Shown: positions 52,311 through 61,398 of the stretch, in pieces
How the letters are laid out: every line of letters begins with the position of its first letter
Position numbering within the stretch: position 1 is the stretch's first letter
Assembly: GCA_025846845.1 (NCBI GenBank)
Contig: JAOYTL010000009.1
Location: 266,180-330,179 of the forward strand
Length of the DNA stretch: 64,000 nucleotides
Origin: Alloboseaceae bacterium BT-24-1
GTDB lineage: Bacteria; Pseudomonadota; Alphaproteobacteria; Rhizobiales; Beijerinckiaceae
Reading direction: 5' to 3'
Made by a program: the position numbers and the translations under genes
Notes under the pieces: generated by a model
The model's database searches: none
What the model was told of the DNA's origin: nothing
What the model saw: only the letters and a program-made list of their open reading frames with translations

Positions 52311-54797
52311 TCAAAAACGTGCGCCGCCTGAGAAACGGAAGGCCTGGAGGCGGTCGCCGCCATACTTGCCGTCGATGCCGGTCTGCGGGTTGGTGCCCCA
52401 CTGGCCGTCGTCCTTGGTCAGCGCATAGGCATAGTCGAAGCGGATCGGGCCGAGCGGCGACTGCCAGAGCAGGCTTACGCCGATCGACGAGCGAATGACG
52501 TTGTTGTCATGCACGCAGGCGACGTTGCTCTGGAAGGCTGATTGGCTTGGCGCGACCGCCACATTGAACCGCTGCGCCTCAGAGCCGGCGGGGCAGCCGC
52601 TGACGATCGACTTCGAGCCGCCATCGTAATTGAACAACGTGCCGGCGTCGGCGAAGATCGCGCCACGCAGGCCAAGATCGCGCGGCAGGCCCCAGATCGG
52701 GAACTGCACCTCGAGCGAACCGCCGAAATAGGTGGTGCCGCCGAGCGCGTTGGCGGTCGGGTCGTTCAACACGTCACGCGGCCCGATACCGGAAGGCGCA
52801 AAGCCACGAACCAGTGTCGGGCCGAGGAAGTAATGGTCGATCATGCGCAAATTGCCGCTGGTGGCCTGGACGTGACCGCCTTGGACGCGGACAAAGCCGA
52901 CGACATCGTCGAAGATCTCGCGATAGTAGCGGGCGTCGGCCGAGATGCGCAGGAACTTCGAGTCGCCGCCGACGCCAGCGAATTCCGGCTTCAGCTCGGC
53001 GACAAAGCCGTTGCGCGGGCTCTGGTAGTTGTCGAGCGAGTTGTAGTTGAAGTTCAGGCCGACCAGCGAGGTCAGCGTCGAACCCTGCGCCTCCTTGACC
53101 GCGACGGTGGCTTCACCGTTGCTCAAGCAGTTATAGCCGCCAGCGGCGGCAGCCACAGCGCCGGGCGTGCCAGGCGTGATGCCGGCGATCGGAAAGGTAC
53201 AGTCGTTATAAGGGCGGGCCGGCGTGTTCGGAATCTTGATTTCGGTCGTATAGATCGAATAGCGCGGCGTGATCGAGAAATCTTCCGTGATCGGGAACGA
53301 GAAGCGCAACTGGCCGCCGGTGACGCGGCTCTCGAAGCGACCGATATTGTGGTTGTTGTTGTACTTCGAGAACAGGTCGATGCCGGCGGCGATGCGATGG
53401 CCGAGGAAATAGGGCTCGGTGAACGAGAAGTCGACGCCTTGGGTACGCTGGCCCATCGTGCCGGCGATACGGACATACTGGCCGCGACCGAGGAAATTCG
53501 ACTCCGACAGCGAGATCTCGCCGATGATGCCGTCGGATGTCGAGTAGCCACCGGCGATCGAGAACGAGCCGGTTGCCTTGTCCTCGACGTCGATGTTGAC
53601 GACCACGCGGTCGGGCGCGCTGCCCGGCTCATTGGTGATGCGGACCTTGTTGAAGAAGCCGAGATTGTTGAGACGACGCTCGGCGCGGTCAACGAAGACC
53701 TTGTTGTAGGCGTCGCCTTCGCCAAGATCGAGCTCGCGGCGGACGACATAATCGCGGGTACGGGTGTTGCCGCGCACATTGATACGCTCGACGTAAACCC
53801 GCGGGCCTTCCTCGACCACATAGGTGATGCCGATCTGCTGGCCTGCCGCATCGCGCTCACCGCGCGGGCGGACCTGAGCGAAGGCGTAGCCGCGCTTGGC
53901 CACCTCGGTGGTCAGGGTGACCAGCGAACGCTCGACGGCCTCTGCATTGTAGGTGTCGCCGGCGGATGTGTTGACCAGCGATTGCAGAGCAGCCGGATCG
54001 ACGTCGCGCAGACGAGAATCAACCGAGACGTTGCCGACCTTGTACTGCGGCCCTTCGTCAACGGTGACATCGACGACCCAACCACCGGCCGCATCATCGA
54101 AGCGGGCATCGCTCGAGACGATCCGGAAGTCGGCATAGCCGTTCTTCAGGTAATAGCGGCGAACCAGCTCGAGATCGGAGTTGATCCGATCCGGATCATA
54201 GACGTCGGAGGTCTTGATCCAGCTCAGGAAGTTCGACTCGGTCGAGCTCATCAGGCCGCGAAGGCGCGAAGAGGAATAGGCGCCGTTGCCGGCGAAATTG
54301 ATCGACTTGATGCCGGTCTTGCCGCTCTCCACCACGGTGAAGACCACGTCCGAGCGGCCGTTCGGCAGCGGCTGGATGCGGCCGCTGATCGTAGCCAGGC
54401 CGTAGCCAGCGCGGCGATAGACCTCCTTGAGGCGCTCGACGTCGGCATCGATGAGCTGCTGGCTCAGCGGGCCGCGGGCCTTGGACTGAACCTGCCCAAG
54501 CAGGACATCACCCTTCAGGCGGCGGTTGCCCTCGAAGGCAACGCGATTGATCGTATCATTCTCCTGGACCGAAACCATGGTCTGCGCGCCGCGGCGGCTA
54601 ACCTGGACGTGCGAGAACAACATGGTCGCCAGCAGGCTCTGCCGGATCTTCTGCGGGTCGCCCTGGCTCGCGTAGCCGCGGATGATCTCTGCATCGACGC
54701 GACGATTGCCTTGGACAATCACAGCTTGGGCAAAAACAACGCCACCGCTGACGGCGACCATGATGGCCGCCAGTCCGACTGATCGAGAGAGCCGCAT
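52311..54797 (-). CDS. bamA: Outer-membrane protein assembly factor BamA (stand-alone copy)
   Basis: 828 residues. Signal peptide MRLSRSVGLAAIMVAVSGGV ending VFAQ, then POTRA repeats with the usual openings (IVQGNRRVDAEIIRGY, INRVAFEGNRRLKGDVL, IKSINFAGNGAYSSSRLRGL, YVERINVRGNTRTRDYVVRR). A 16-strand Omp85 barrel follows, with the signature loop LVRGFAPSGIGPRD and terminal FSGGARF. It folds and inserts beta-barrel proteins. The start 54797 is chosen for the signal peptide; the open frame upstream is unrelated. The housekeeping bamA normally sits beside rseP, lpxD and fabZ; here it is alone, so this is probably a second copy. The first POTRA repeat looks shorter than usual. Confidence 0.92.
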   Translation of the reverse strand: MRLSRSVGLAAIMVAVSGGVVFAQAVIVQGNRRVDAEIIRGYASQGDPQKIRQSLLATMLFSHVQVSRRGAQTMVSVQENDTINRVAFEGNRRLKGDVLLGQVQSKARGPLSQQLIDADVERLKEVYRRAGYGLATISGRIQPLPNGRSDVVFTVVESGKTGIKSINFAGNGAYSSSRLRGLMSSTESNFLSWIKTSDVYDPDRINSDLELVRRYYLKNGYADFRIVSSDARFDDAAGGWVVDVTVDEGPQYKVGNVSVDSRLRDVDPAALQSLVNTSAGDTYNAEAVERSLVTLTTEVAKRGYAFAQVRPRGERDAAGQQIGITYVVEEGPRVYVERINVRGNTRTRDYVVRRELDLGEGDAYNKVFVDRAERRLNNLGFFNKVRITNEPGSAPDRVVVNIDVEDKATGSFSIAGGYSTSDGIIGEISLSESNFLGRGQYVRIAGTMGQRTQGVDFSFTEPYFLGHRIAAGIDLFSKYNNNHNIGRFESRVTGGQLRFSFPITEDFSITPRYSIYTTEIKIPNTPARPYNDCTFPIAGITPGTPGAVAAAAGGYNCLSNGEATVAVKEAQGSTLTSLVGLNFNYNSLDNYQSPRNGFVAELKPEFAGVGGDSKFLRISADARYYREIFDDVVGFVRVQGGHVQATSGNLRMIDHYFLGPTLVRGFAPSGIGPRDVLNDPTANALGGTTYFGGSLEVQFPIWGLPRDLGLRGAIFADAGTLFNYDGGSKSIVSGCPAGSEAQRFNVAVAPSQSAFQSNVACVHDNNVIRSSIGVSLLWQSPLGPIRFDYAYALTKDDGQWGTNPQTGIDGKYGGDRLQAFRFSGGARF

Positions 54798-56364
54798 GTG
54801 CAAGGACCGGCTCTTTTGGGTCGACGGAAAACGTTCAACAGCTCTGGCGACCAAGCGCTCCCCGCCCTGCTTCCACAGGTCGAAAACAACACACCGCGGC
54901 CTCTCTCGAGCGACGGGCTGTTCCGGCATTTCAATTTCCGCGGCCTCTTTGATACCAATGCACGCTGCACCGGAGGCGGCAGACAGCCCAGCCAGTTCCT
55001 GTGGCCCGGCCACGATTGCACGAAACATCATTTTTAACTCGATTTCGGCTGATGTATATTCATTGTACAATTTCTCAATTCCGCTGCAGTGGATCGTTTT
55101 TTTGTAGATGCGATACCGCTTATCCACCACAGAAATGTGATTTAAGCGCGCTGTATCGTTACGAATTCAACATTTTGCGAGAGCTGATATTATCAAACCG
55201 AGAAATTACGCGGCAAGATATCCCTTTTTTCTCTGACATGTCCTTCAGAATCATGAGCAGAACCTTTTTGCAGACCAGCGGAACCCGGATCGCATTCCCA
55301 CTTGGCGTAAGTATTAGGTAGGAAGATAAAGCCGAATATTACCGCGGCATTACCCCCTCCCCTGAGGACGCCTGAGCCAGGACCGCAGCTACTCGAGGCG
55401 TCATGACCGCAGGAGAGAACCTCGCGGAGCTTGATCTCGGAGGACAGCCGGGCGCGCCAACGACGCAGGAGCTGCAAACCGCCATCCTCAATGCCGCTGT
55501 TGATCGCGTCATGGCAGCGGATGCGTCATCAGCGGCGACCGTGCGGCGATGAGGCGCTTGCGCACACGGGACGTGCCAAACTCCTTCGCGACGGTCAAGA
55601 TCACGGCTCGGTCCGATCTGGTCATGACTTTGCTGTCAAGCCTGGCGCGAGCGGCCGCGAGCACATGAGGCGCTTCGTTGTGCTGCGGCCGCCTCTCACC
55701 TTGGAAGTTTCGCCATGAGCCTCACCTGGCACGCGCGCCAGCAGGACGCCCCGAGGCATGTCTGGGTGAGGTAGGCCATTGTCGCGGCAGCCGAATTGTT
55801 CTCATAGGCCCAATCCACTCGGATTGCGGCAATCGGCGATTTATAGTGGAGAGAAAGGGATTCGAGCTCCGCTCAAGTGAGAGCTATAGAGTAAAAATAG
55901 ATCTCATCGTTACCTGAGAGGGCGCGTAGCGTGGCTGAACCTGTCTCTTGGAGATGGTGTATCCAAACGCTCGAACATTCCGCAAGCGCACTCAGCAACA
56001 CCTCACAATCTGCCTAATGGTGATCAAGGCAAGTTACCGATTAGCCCATGGCAGCAAGCCTGACCGGCGTGGGCGCACCTTCACTACGAGCCTTGCTCGC
56101 CGCGAGCCATTAGCTCAGGAGAGCGCGATGCTACGGATACTTCTGGCAAGATAGCCTTCAGCAGCTTCCCTTTCGTCCTGGCCGACCCAGCTCTATAGCT
56201 TCTGCAAGTCCTCATCCGAGGCGGGACGCTCCAGCCGAAACCCTCCAGTTTGTTGCCGAGGTGCACTACCCGGCAAGTGGTCTTTCTCTCTTGATAGGCG
56301 ATTGGCATTGGGCTCGAGCTGAATGCCTGCCATAAGATCCGCCCTGCGTGCTGTCTTGGCGTTC
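54798..56364. other. Long gene-poor stretch
   Basis: About 1.57 kb between bamA and flgH. I find only one marginal small frame (55403) and, on the minus strand near 56100-56250, a protein-like stretch (ERPASDEDLQKL, stop, SWVGQDEREAAEGYLARSIR) broken by an amber codon. The first 350 bp upstream of bamA are AT-rich and may hold its promoter. No repeats or RNA genes were recognised. Confidence 0.5.
55403..55552 (+). CDS. Possible 49-residue small protein
   Basis: ATG at 55403 opens a frame reading TAGENLAELDLGGQPGAPTT, then LQTAILNAAVDRVMAAD. It is acidic and helical in the second half. I do not recognise it; it could be the surviving N-terminus of a longer mobile-element protein because protein-like sense seems to continue past the stop. 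Confidence 0.25.
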   Translation: MTAGENLAELDLGGQPGAPTTQELQTAILNAAVDRVMAADASSAATVRR

Positions 56365-57117
56365 TCAGAAGGGCAGCAGAATATCTATTGCCTGCTGGCC
56401 GTAGCGCGGCTGCTGGACGTCGGTGATCTGGCCGCGGCCGCCATAGGCGATCCGGGCCTGGGCGATCTTAGTCGAATCGATCGTGTTGTCGGATTCGATG
56501 TCCTCGGGCCGGATCACACCGGCGATGAGCAGCTCGCGCACCTCGAAGTTCACCCGGATCTCCTGCTTGCCCTCGATCACGAGGTTGCCGTTCGGCAAGG
56601 TCTGCGTGACCACGGCCGCGACGTTGGTCGCGAGGGTCTCGGACCGGCGCACCGAACCTGAGCCTCTGCTCGACCCATCTGAATCGAGCTTGACCAGCGA
56701 CGCCGCCTTGGCCCCGCCGGGGAGGAAGTCGTCGAGCTTGTTCTCAAAGCCGAAAGCGTTCGCGGCGCCGAAATCCTCGCGGCTCTTGCGGCTGCGCCTA
56801 GTCGTGTTGTCGAGCTGGGCTCGGTCGGTGACCTTAACCTTCACCGTCACCAGGTCGCCAACTAGGCGAGCGCGCTGGTCCTTGAAGAAGGCGCGCGAGC
56901 CGGTACGCCAGAGTGAGTTCGGCGCATAGGTGGCGTGCTCGATCGCTGGCATCGGCATCTGCACCGGCTTGTAACCCTTGGCGGCGGTCGGATCCTCGAT
57001 CGGCGAGAGCGCCGGCGGTTGACCGACATTGGCCAGCCGGTCGGGAATACCACAGGCGCCCAGAAACAAGCACAGCACGAGAACCGTCGGTGTTTGAAGA
57101 TGAATAGGATAACTCAT
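56365..57117 (-). CDS. flgH: Flagellar L-ring protein FlgH
   Basis: 250 residues. Lipoprotein signal with LGAC (Cys22). Conserved FlgH segments are NSLWRTGSRAFFKDQRARLV, GDLVTVKVKVTDRAQLDNTT, LPNGNLVIEGKQEIRVNFEV and IRPEDIESDNTIDSTKIAQA, followed by YGGRGQITDVQQPRYGQQAI. It forms the outer-membrane L ring around the flagellar rod. ATG at 57117 is preferred because the lipobox then falls at a normal distance; a start 15 bases earlier is possible. It is alone here, with no flgI, flgA or other basal-body gene beside it. Confidence 0.93.
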   Translation of the reverse strand: MSYPIHLQTPTVLVLCLFLGACGIPDRLANVGQPPALSPIEDPTAAKGYKPVQMPMPAIEHATYAPNSLWRTGSRAFFKDQRARLVGDLVTVKVKVTDRAQLDNTTRRSRKSREDFGAANAFGFENKLDDFLPGGAKAASLVKLDSDGSSRGSGSVRRSETLATNVAAVVTQTLPNGNLVIEGKQEIRVNFEVRELLIAGVIRPEDIESDNTIDSTKIAQARIAYGGRGQITDVQQPRYGQQAIDILLPF

Positions 57118-58042
57118 GCCAAAATCCCGCATAGACGGATTACGCGCAATCACATTCTTGTCCGAGACACGCTTTGGGCGCTGACCCCACCGCATTACCA
57201 CGCAAGTTACGTTCACATCATCGAACACAAATTTGAAATTGAGCCACGTTTTACCTTTTTGATTACGGCTGCATTACAAACAGAGTGGAACACCACTTCA
57301 TTGCGCAATGTTCGCATAGGATCCGCCTCCAGTTTCTTGGACTTGCCGGCTCTGCGGAGCGTTGGTGCGAAGGAGACGAAGCTCACCGCCGCAGATCGCA
57401 TTCATTCCGCGCCAGGCGGCAAGACGGCCGAACACGAGCACCGGCTAAGCACCTGCTCGCAAGACAGACGCGGTCTTCGGACAAGAGGACTGATGCCAAG
57501 GAAGACCTGGAGCTTGCCCCGAACCCTGTCCACAGGCAGTGCTCGAGGCATCATGAAGCAGGTTGGCCGGCAGACCGGCTGGCTCGGCAAGCCGCTCCGG
57601 AACCTATAGCCGCAGGCGCCCATGGCATATCGAGGCCTCCCACGACCGCTTAAACAAGGGCGGGAGACGCTAGCGTGCGCAGCGATTCACTTCGTAATGC
57701 TGCAGCAACCTTCTTTGAGCAGGCATGAGCGCGACTGCTAAATGCTGCGGAAGTCGAGGAGCCGGTTCATGCCGTTGTGTGGAATGCTGACTGCAATCAA
57801 GATTGGCTGGGCAGCCGCGGGCCTCTGTGATCAGCCACCGGAAGCTGCACGGCCGTCGCCGGCGCCCTCCCCGGCAGTTGGCGCATCAGCTCCCTCCGGG
57901 GCCGCCCGCGGGCTGCACGCTCCGCCTGTTCGCTGGTCGCAGTCCCGGAAGAGCCAAGCACATCGTCGTATCGACGAAGCCACCAGAATTGCAGGTCCGG
58001 TGAGGCTAGAGTTCATAAGCGCAATGTCGACGTCAGATAGGT
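57118..58042. other. Gene-poor stretch
   Basis: About 925 bp. Between 57440 and 57610 one frame has a protein-like run (RTRGLMPRKTWSLPRTLSTG, then QVGRQTGWLGKPLRNL) that I cannot assign and that lacks a start. Elsewhere only low-quality frames. Confidence 0.4.
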
Positions 58043-58315
58043 TTGAATACCGCATCAGGCCGAAAGCAAAGCAGTAACTGGGCTTGGAGGGACGTGAGGG
58101 TGTGGCTGCCGAATAAAGCCACTCCGGGTCTTCCGCCCTATTCTAGCGCCGACCAGGTTGCCGGAGTGGAAGCATCGGAGCGCTGGCGCTCCGAGGGCGT
58201 CGGCCTTTACGATCGGGCTGAAATGGAGACCAATGTTATCGCCAGAGGCGGATCCAAAGAATTCTTTGAACAAGCGTGGGTAGATTATCTGGGCCGTGAT
58301 CGCAAGAATAGCTGA
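58043..58315 (+). CDS. Hypothetical protein
   Basis: 90 residues from a TTG; a shorter version could begin at an internal GTG. The C-terminal half is convincing as protein (SERWRSEGVGLYDRAEMETN, then FFEQAWVDYLGRDRKNS), the first 25 residues less so. No family recognised. Confidence 0.3.
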   Translation: MNTASGRKQSSNWAWRDVRVWLPNKATPGLPPYSSADQVAGVEASERWRSEGVGLYDRAEMETNVIARGGSKEFFEQAWVDYLGRDRKNS

Positions 58316-58480
58316 GGCAGCCTCCATACAGCACTGGCATGTGGCTGGCGGTACCTTGTTCTACATCGTCATAGGCCGCGTCGCTTGATAGGTTAAATCG
58401 TCGCAAAACTCAAACGAAATTCAAGAATTTCGTGACGAAGACATCGTAGTCTGGTGGAGAGAAGGTTGCCGGAAGGTGCT

Positions 58481-59011
58481 ATGAGAGACAAGGACACCAT
58501 ATTGCTTGTCTCGGTCGCTTCGGACGACCTGAGCGAGGTAAACGCTATATTCGATGACCTCGCCACCTACTCTCAGCGGGTCGATGGTGTCCCAAGGCGT
58601 GGCGATTCGGCCTACACGTTCGCCACGACGGTTCCATCAGGACATTCCCCTGTCAGCAAGCATGCGTTCCTGGCAAAGCGCGGAGAGGCGGTTGTCGGGC
58701 TTCTGGATGTGATCGATGGCTACCCGTCACCAGGAATAGCGTTCCTTGGCCTGCTTGCCGTTCGAGAGAGCGCTCAGGGATCGGGCCTTGGTCGAGCGCT
58801 ATATTGCGAAGCGGAACGTTTCGCTCGCGGCAATCTCAAGGCACGAACCATGCGGCTGGCGGTGGTCGAAACCAATCCGGTTATCGGCTTCTGGACGAAG
58901 ATGGGGTTCCATCCGACTGGCGAGGTCAAACCTTTCGAAGGCGAGACCTGCACTTCACATGCCGTCCTGATGGAAAAGAAGCTCCAATCAGTCGTCGCAA
59001 CGTCAGCTTGA
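58481..59011 (+). CDS. GNAT family N-acetyltransferase
   Basis: 176 residues. The acetyl-CoA loop reads SAQGSGLGRALYCEAERFA (QxxGxG) after the strand IAFLGLLAVRE, and the closing motif NPVIGFWTKMGFHPTGEVKP is typical of GNATs. ATG at 58481 has GGAAGG upstream; a GTG at 58454 is an alternative. Substrate unknown. It is next to a decayed FecCD permease on the other strand and to no obvious partner. Confidence 0.87.
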   Translation: MRDKDTILLVSVASDDLSEVNAIFDDLATYSQRVDGVPRRGDSAYTFATTVPSGHSPVSKHAFLAKRGEAVVGLLDVIDGYPSPGIAFLGLLAVRESAQGSGLGRALYCEAERFARGNLKARTMRLAVVETNPVIGFWTKMGFHPTGEVKPFEGETCTSHAVLMEKKLQSVVATSA

Positions 59012-59023
59012 TGCCGGCGCCGA

Positions 59024-59712
59024 TCAGCAGGCTTGTGAACGCGCGGCTGGTGAGGCGACGACCCGGCCGAGCCAGTCGGCCATGACCATCACCAGCGCGC
59101 CACTGAGCGCCGCGGCCGCAAGCTGCGGCGCCGCACGCTGCAAGCCGAGCAGGCGGGACAGATGCGGCGTCATCAGTCTGACGAAGGTCAGCGGGCCGAC
59201 GACGAGCGTCGCCGCGGCCGTCAGGGCAGCGGCCAGCAACAGCAGGAGCAGACGAACGAGCGGCAGCCTGAGGCCGAGCGAGGCGCCGACGGCATCGCCG
59301 AGCGCGATCAGATCGAGCCAGCGCAAGCTCGGTACCGTCAGCGCGACGAGCAAGATCGCGCTTCCCGCCGCCCAGGCCAGTTGCGTCTCGTCCACGGCAT
59401 AGGTCGAGCCCGTCATCCAGCCGAGCAGCAGCATGGCGCGCGGATCGCCGCTGGCCGTCAAGGCGCCGACGAGCGCGTCGAGCAGCACTCCGATCGCGAT
59501 ACCGGCGAGCAGGATGCGTTCCGGCGCCCCAGCGCCAGCATGATGGCGAGCACGATCGCCGCGCCGGCGGTAGCGGCGGCGATCTGCTGGTCTCGGCTCG
59601 CTGCCGGCAGCGCGAACAACGCCGCGATCACGCCGAGCGCGGCGCCGGCGCTGACGCCGAGGACTTCGGGGCTCGCCATCGGATTACCGCGCGTCCGCTT
59701 TCGGTCAAGCAC
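59024..59712 (-). pseudogene. FecCD-type iron-siderophore ABC permease (FhuB-like), frameshifted fragment
   Basis: Upstream half: GNPMASPEVLGVSAGAALGV and ALFALPAASRDQQIAAATAG. Downstream half, in another frame: ERILLAGIAIGVLLDALVGA, then RAMLLLGWMTGSTYAVDETQ and LVVGPLTFVRLMTPHLSRLL. A single-base loss near 59530 (expected APERILLAG) explains the shift. The true N-terminus and the final helices are missing, so only part of one FecCD domain remains. No siderophore-binding protein or ATPase gene is adjacent. Confidence 0.8.
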
Positions 59713-59954
59713 CCAATGTCAGCTTCTCTAATCGGGCATGAGGGTCAAGCTCTGGTTTGGTCCAAGCCGGCCTTCTCGTTCACGCGGGTCACGCTTCTTT
59801 TCGCAGTCTGATGGCTCCTTGCGAGCGGAGCCGCTGCACGCATGCATGGGACCATGGCCTGAAAGCCTACAGTCGAGCACTCTACAATCGCCCTGCCTTG
59901 GAACGAACCGGAGGACTTTGCCGAACTGTGGGACTGGCACACGACAAGGACGAA

Positions 59955-60158
59955 ATGCCGCCGGAATATGAGGTTTGGCACGAGACGGCGGTTGCGGTCA
60001 TAAATATGTGGCTGAGCAGCGGTAAGACGCTGCAGCTTGTGACCGTTCGCTCAAAGCCGTTCCTTGAACGGCTCGAAGCGCGTGGCCTGCCCAACACCGC
60101 CAAAACCCGCCGCCGCTATGTCGAGCTGCTTACGAGCCGTGCTGGCGACGCAGCCTGA
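59955..60158 (+). CDS. Hypothetical protein (67 residues), possibly a frameshifted remnant
   Basis: ATG at 59955 gives MPPEYEVWHETAVAVINMWL, then LQLVTVRSKPFLERLEARGL and a basic RRRYVELLTSR end. Protein-like sense (WNEPEDFAELWDWHT) occurs just upstream in another frame, so this may be the C-terminal part of a frameshifted small gene. The family is not recognised. Confidence 0.4.
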   Translation: MPPEYEVWHETAVAVINMWLSSGKTLQLVTVRSKPFLERLEARGLPNTAKTRRRYVELLTSRAGDAA

Positions 60159-60275
60159 AGATATCCCTTAAGCAGCCGATCGCTCGACTCCCATGGCAAG
60201 ACGATTTTGTCTGAACGTCAAACTGGGGCGATCCACTGAAGCGAGCCCCATGGCGAAACTGCGAGAGGACGCAAC

Positions 60276-60932
60276 TTGGTCGAACCAACACGCGGACGAT
60301 TTGTTTTCAGCCGCGCCGAGATATGGGCAGACGGCGTGGTCCATGTGCTCGGGGTAGCGATGGGGCTTTGCGCGGTCACGGCTTTAATTGCGCAAGTCCT
60401 TGCAGCAGCGCCGCTCCCTGACCTGGTTCCTGTGGCGATCTACAGCTCCGCGCTAATGGCCGTCCTCATCGTCTCCGCCATCTACAATATGTGGCCGGTT
60501 TCCCCGACGAAGTGGCTGATCCGGCGCTTCGATCATTCAGCGATCTACGTCCTGATTGCGGGAACCTACACGCCATTCCTGATGAGATTGGGCGAGAGCG
60601 CCGTCGCACATATCCTGCTTGCCATCGTCTGGATCACCTCGGGTGTGGGGGTCGTGCTCAAGATTACGCTACCGGGCCGGTTCGACCGCCTTTCGATCGT
60701 GCTCTATCTTCTCCTCGGGTGGAGCGGTGTCCTAGCATGGGAGAGCATTGCCCAACTGCCGAGCCTCGCTCTGTGGCTGATATTGGTAGGCGCCGTTCTT
60801 TACACGCTGGGCGTGGTCTTTCACGTATGGCAGACCCTTCCGTTCCAGAATGCCATCTGGCATGCCTTCGTGCTTGTCGCTTCCGGCTGTTTCTACGGAG
60901 CCGTGTTTCGAGCTTACGCGGTCGGTCCATAG
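60276..60932 (+). CDS. Hemolysin III / PAQR-family membrane protein (TrhA-like)
   Basis: 218 residues with seven predicted transmembrane helices. Family marks: the N-terminal EIWADGVVHVLG (Glu/His pair), FDHSAIYVLIAGTYTPFLM in the middle and the C-terminal WHAFVLVASGCFYG; the histidines form the zinc site of PAQR proteins. Bacterial members influence membrane fluidity and are not true hemolysins. Start is TTG at 60276 with GAGAGG upstream; no ATG would give the full first motif. It stands alone. Confidence 0.88.
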   Translation: MVEPTRGRFVFSRAEIWADGVVHVLGVAMGLCAVTALIAQVLAAAPLPDLVPVAIYSSALMAVLIVSAIYNMWPVSPTKWLIRRFDHSAIYVLIAGTYTPFLMRLGESAVAHILLAIVWITSGVGVVLKITLPGRFDRLSIVLYLLLGWSGVLAWESIAQLPSLALWLILVGAVLYTLGVVFHVWQTLPFQNAIWHAFVLVASGCFYGAVFRAYAVGP

Positions 60933-61398
60933 AACCGATCTCGAGCCGCCGGGTCAGCGAGCGGGTACTGCGACAACCCGCCTTGCAGCCTTAGTAGACA
61001 GTTTGGGAGGCCTACGGGCGAGATGGTAACACCAGAGCATCTCGAGGGCCTGGTTCAAAAGCTTGAAAGCGAAACTTGGCCGCCGTAGGCGATCGAGGCA
61101 GAGCGTAAGCGCCTGCGCCAGACCGACTGGGCGGCTTCCTTGAGGTCGACGATCGATGGCTCGCACCCTACGTCAGGGGCGAGAAGGGCGAGCTGGGACG
61201 CTATTTCGCTAAGCCGCCGCACCGCCGCAGGTTTGATCGGACAACGAGTGATGCCCCTCTACGCCCAATTCCGACAAACGTACCCAGGCCGAGCTCGATC
61301 GCTTGGTGGCGCGAGTGATTGCACCGGAAATGCGCCAAAATCTCGTGGATGTGAACAGACACACAGTGAGTAAAAACGGCCCCGGAAATAGGGGCGTT
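60933..61398. other. No recognisable gene
   Basis: 466 bp of short frames. One stretch near 61140-61230 reads DDRWLAPYVRGEKGELGRYF in one frame without a start, and EMRQNLVDVNRHTVS appears near 61330; these look like fragments of an unassigned, broken gene. Confidence 0.4.

Noticed and set aside
52542-54782. A 746-residue open frame antisense to bamA
   Set aside because: It lies wholly inside the bamA coding sequence on the other strand. Its composition (Asp/Ala/Arg/Val) is that of a high-GC shadow frame with no domain, and bamA is unambiguous.
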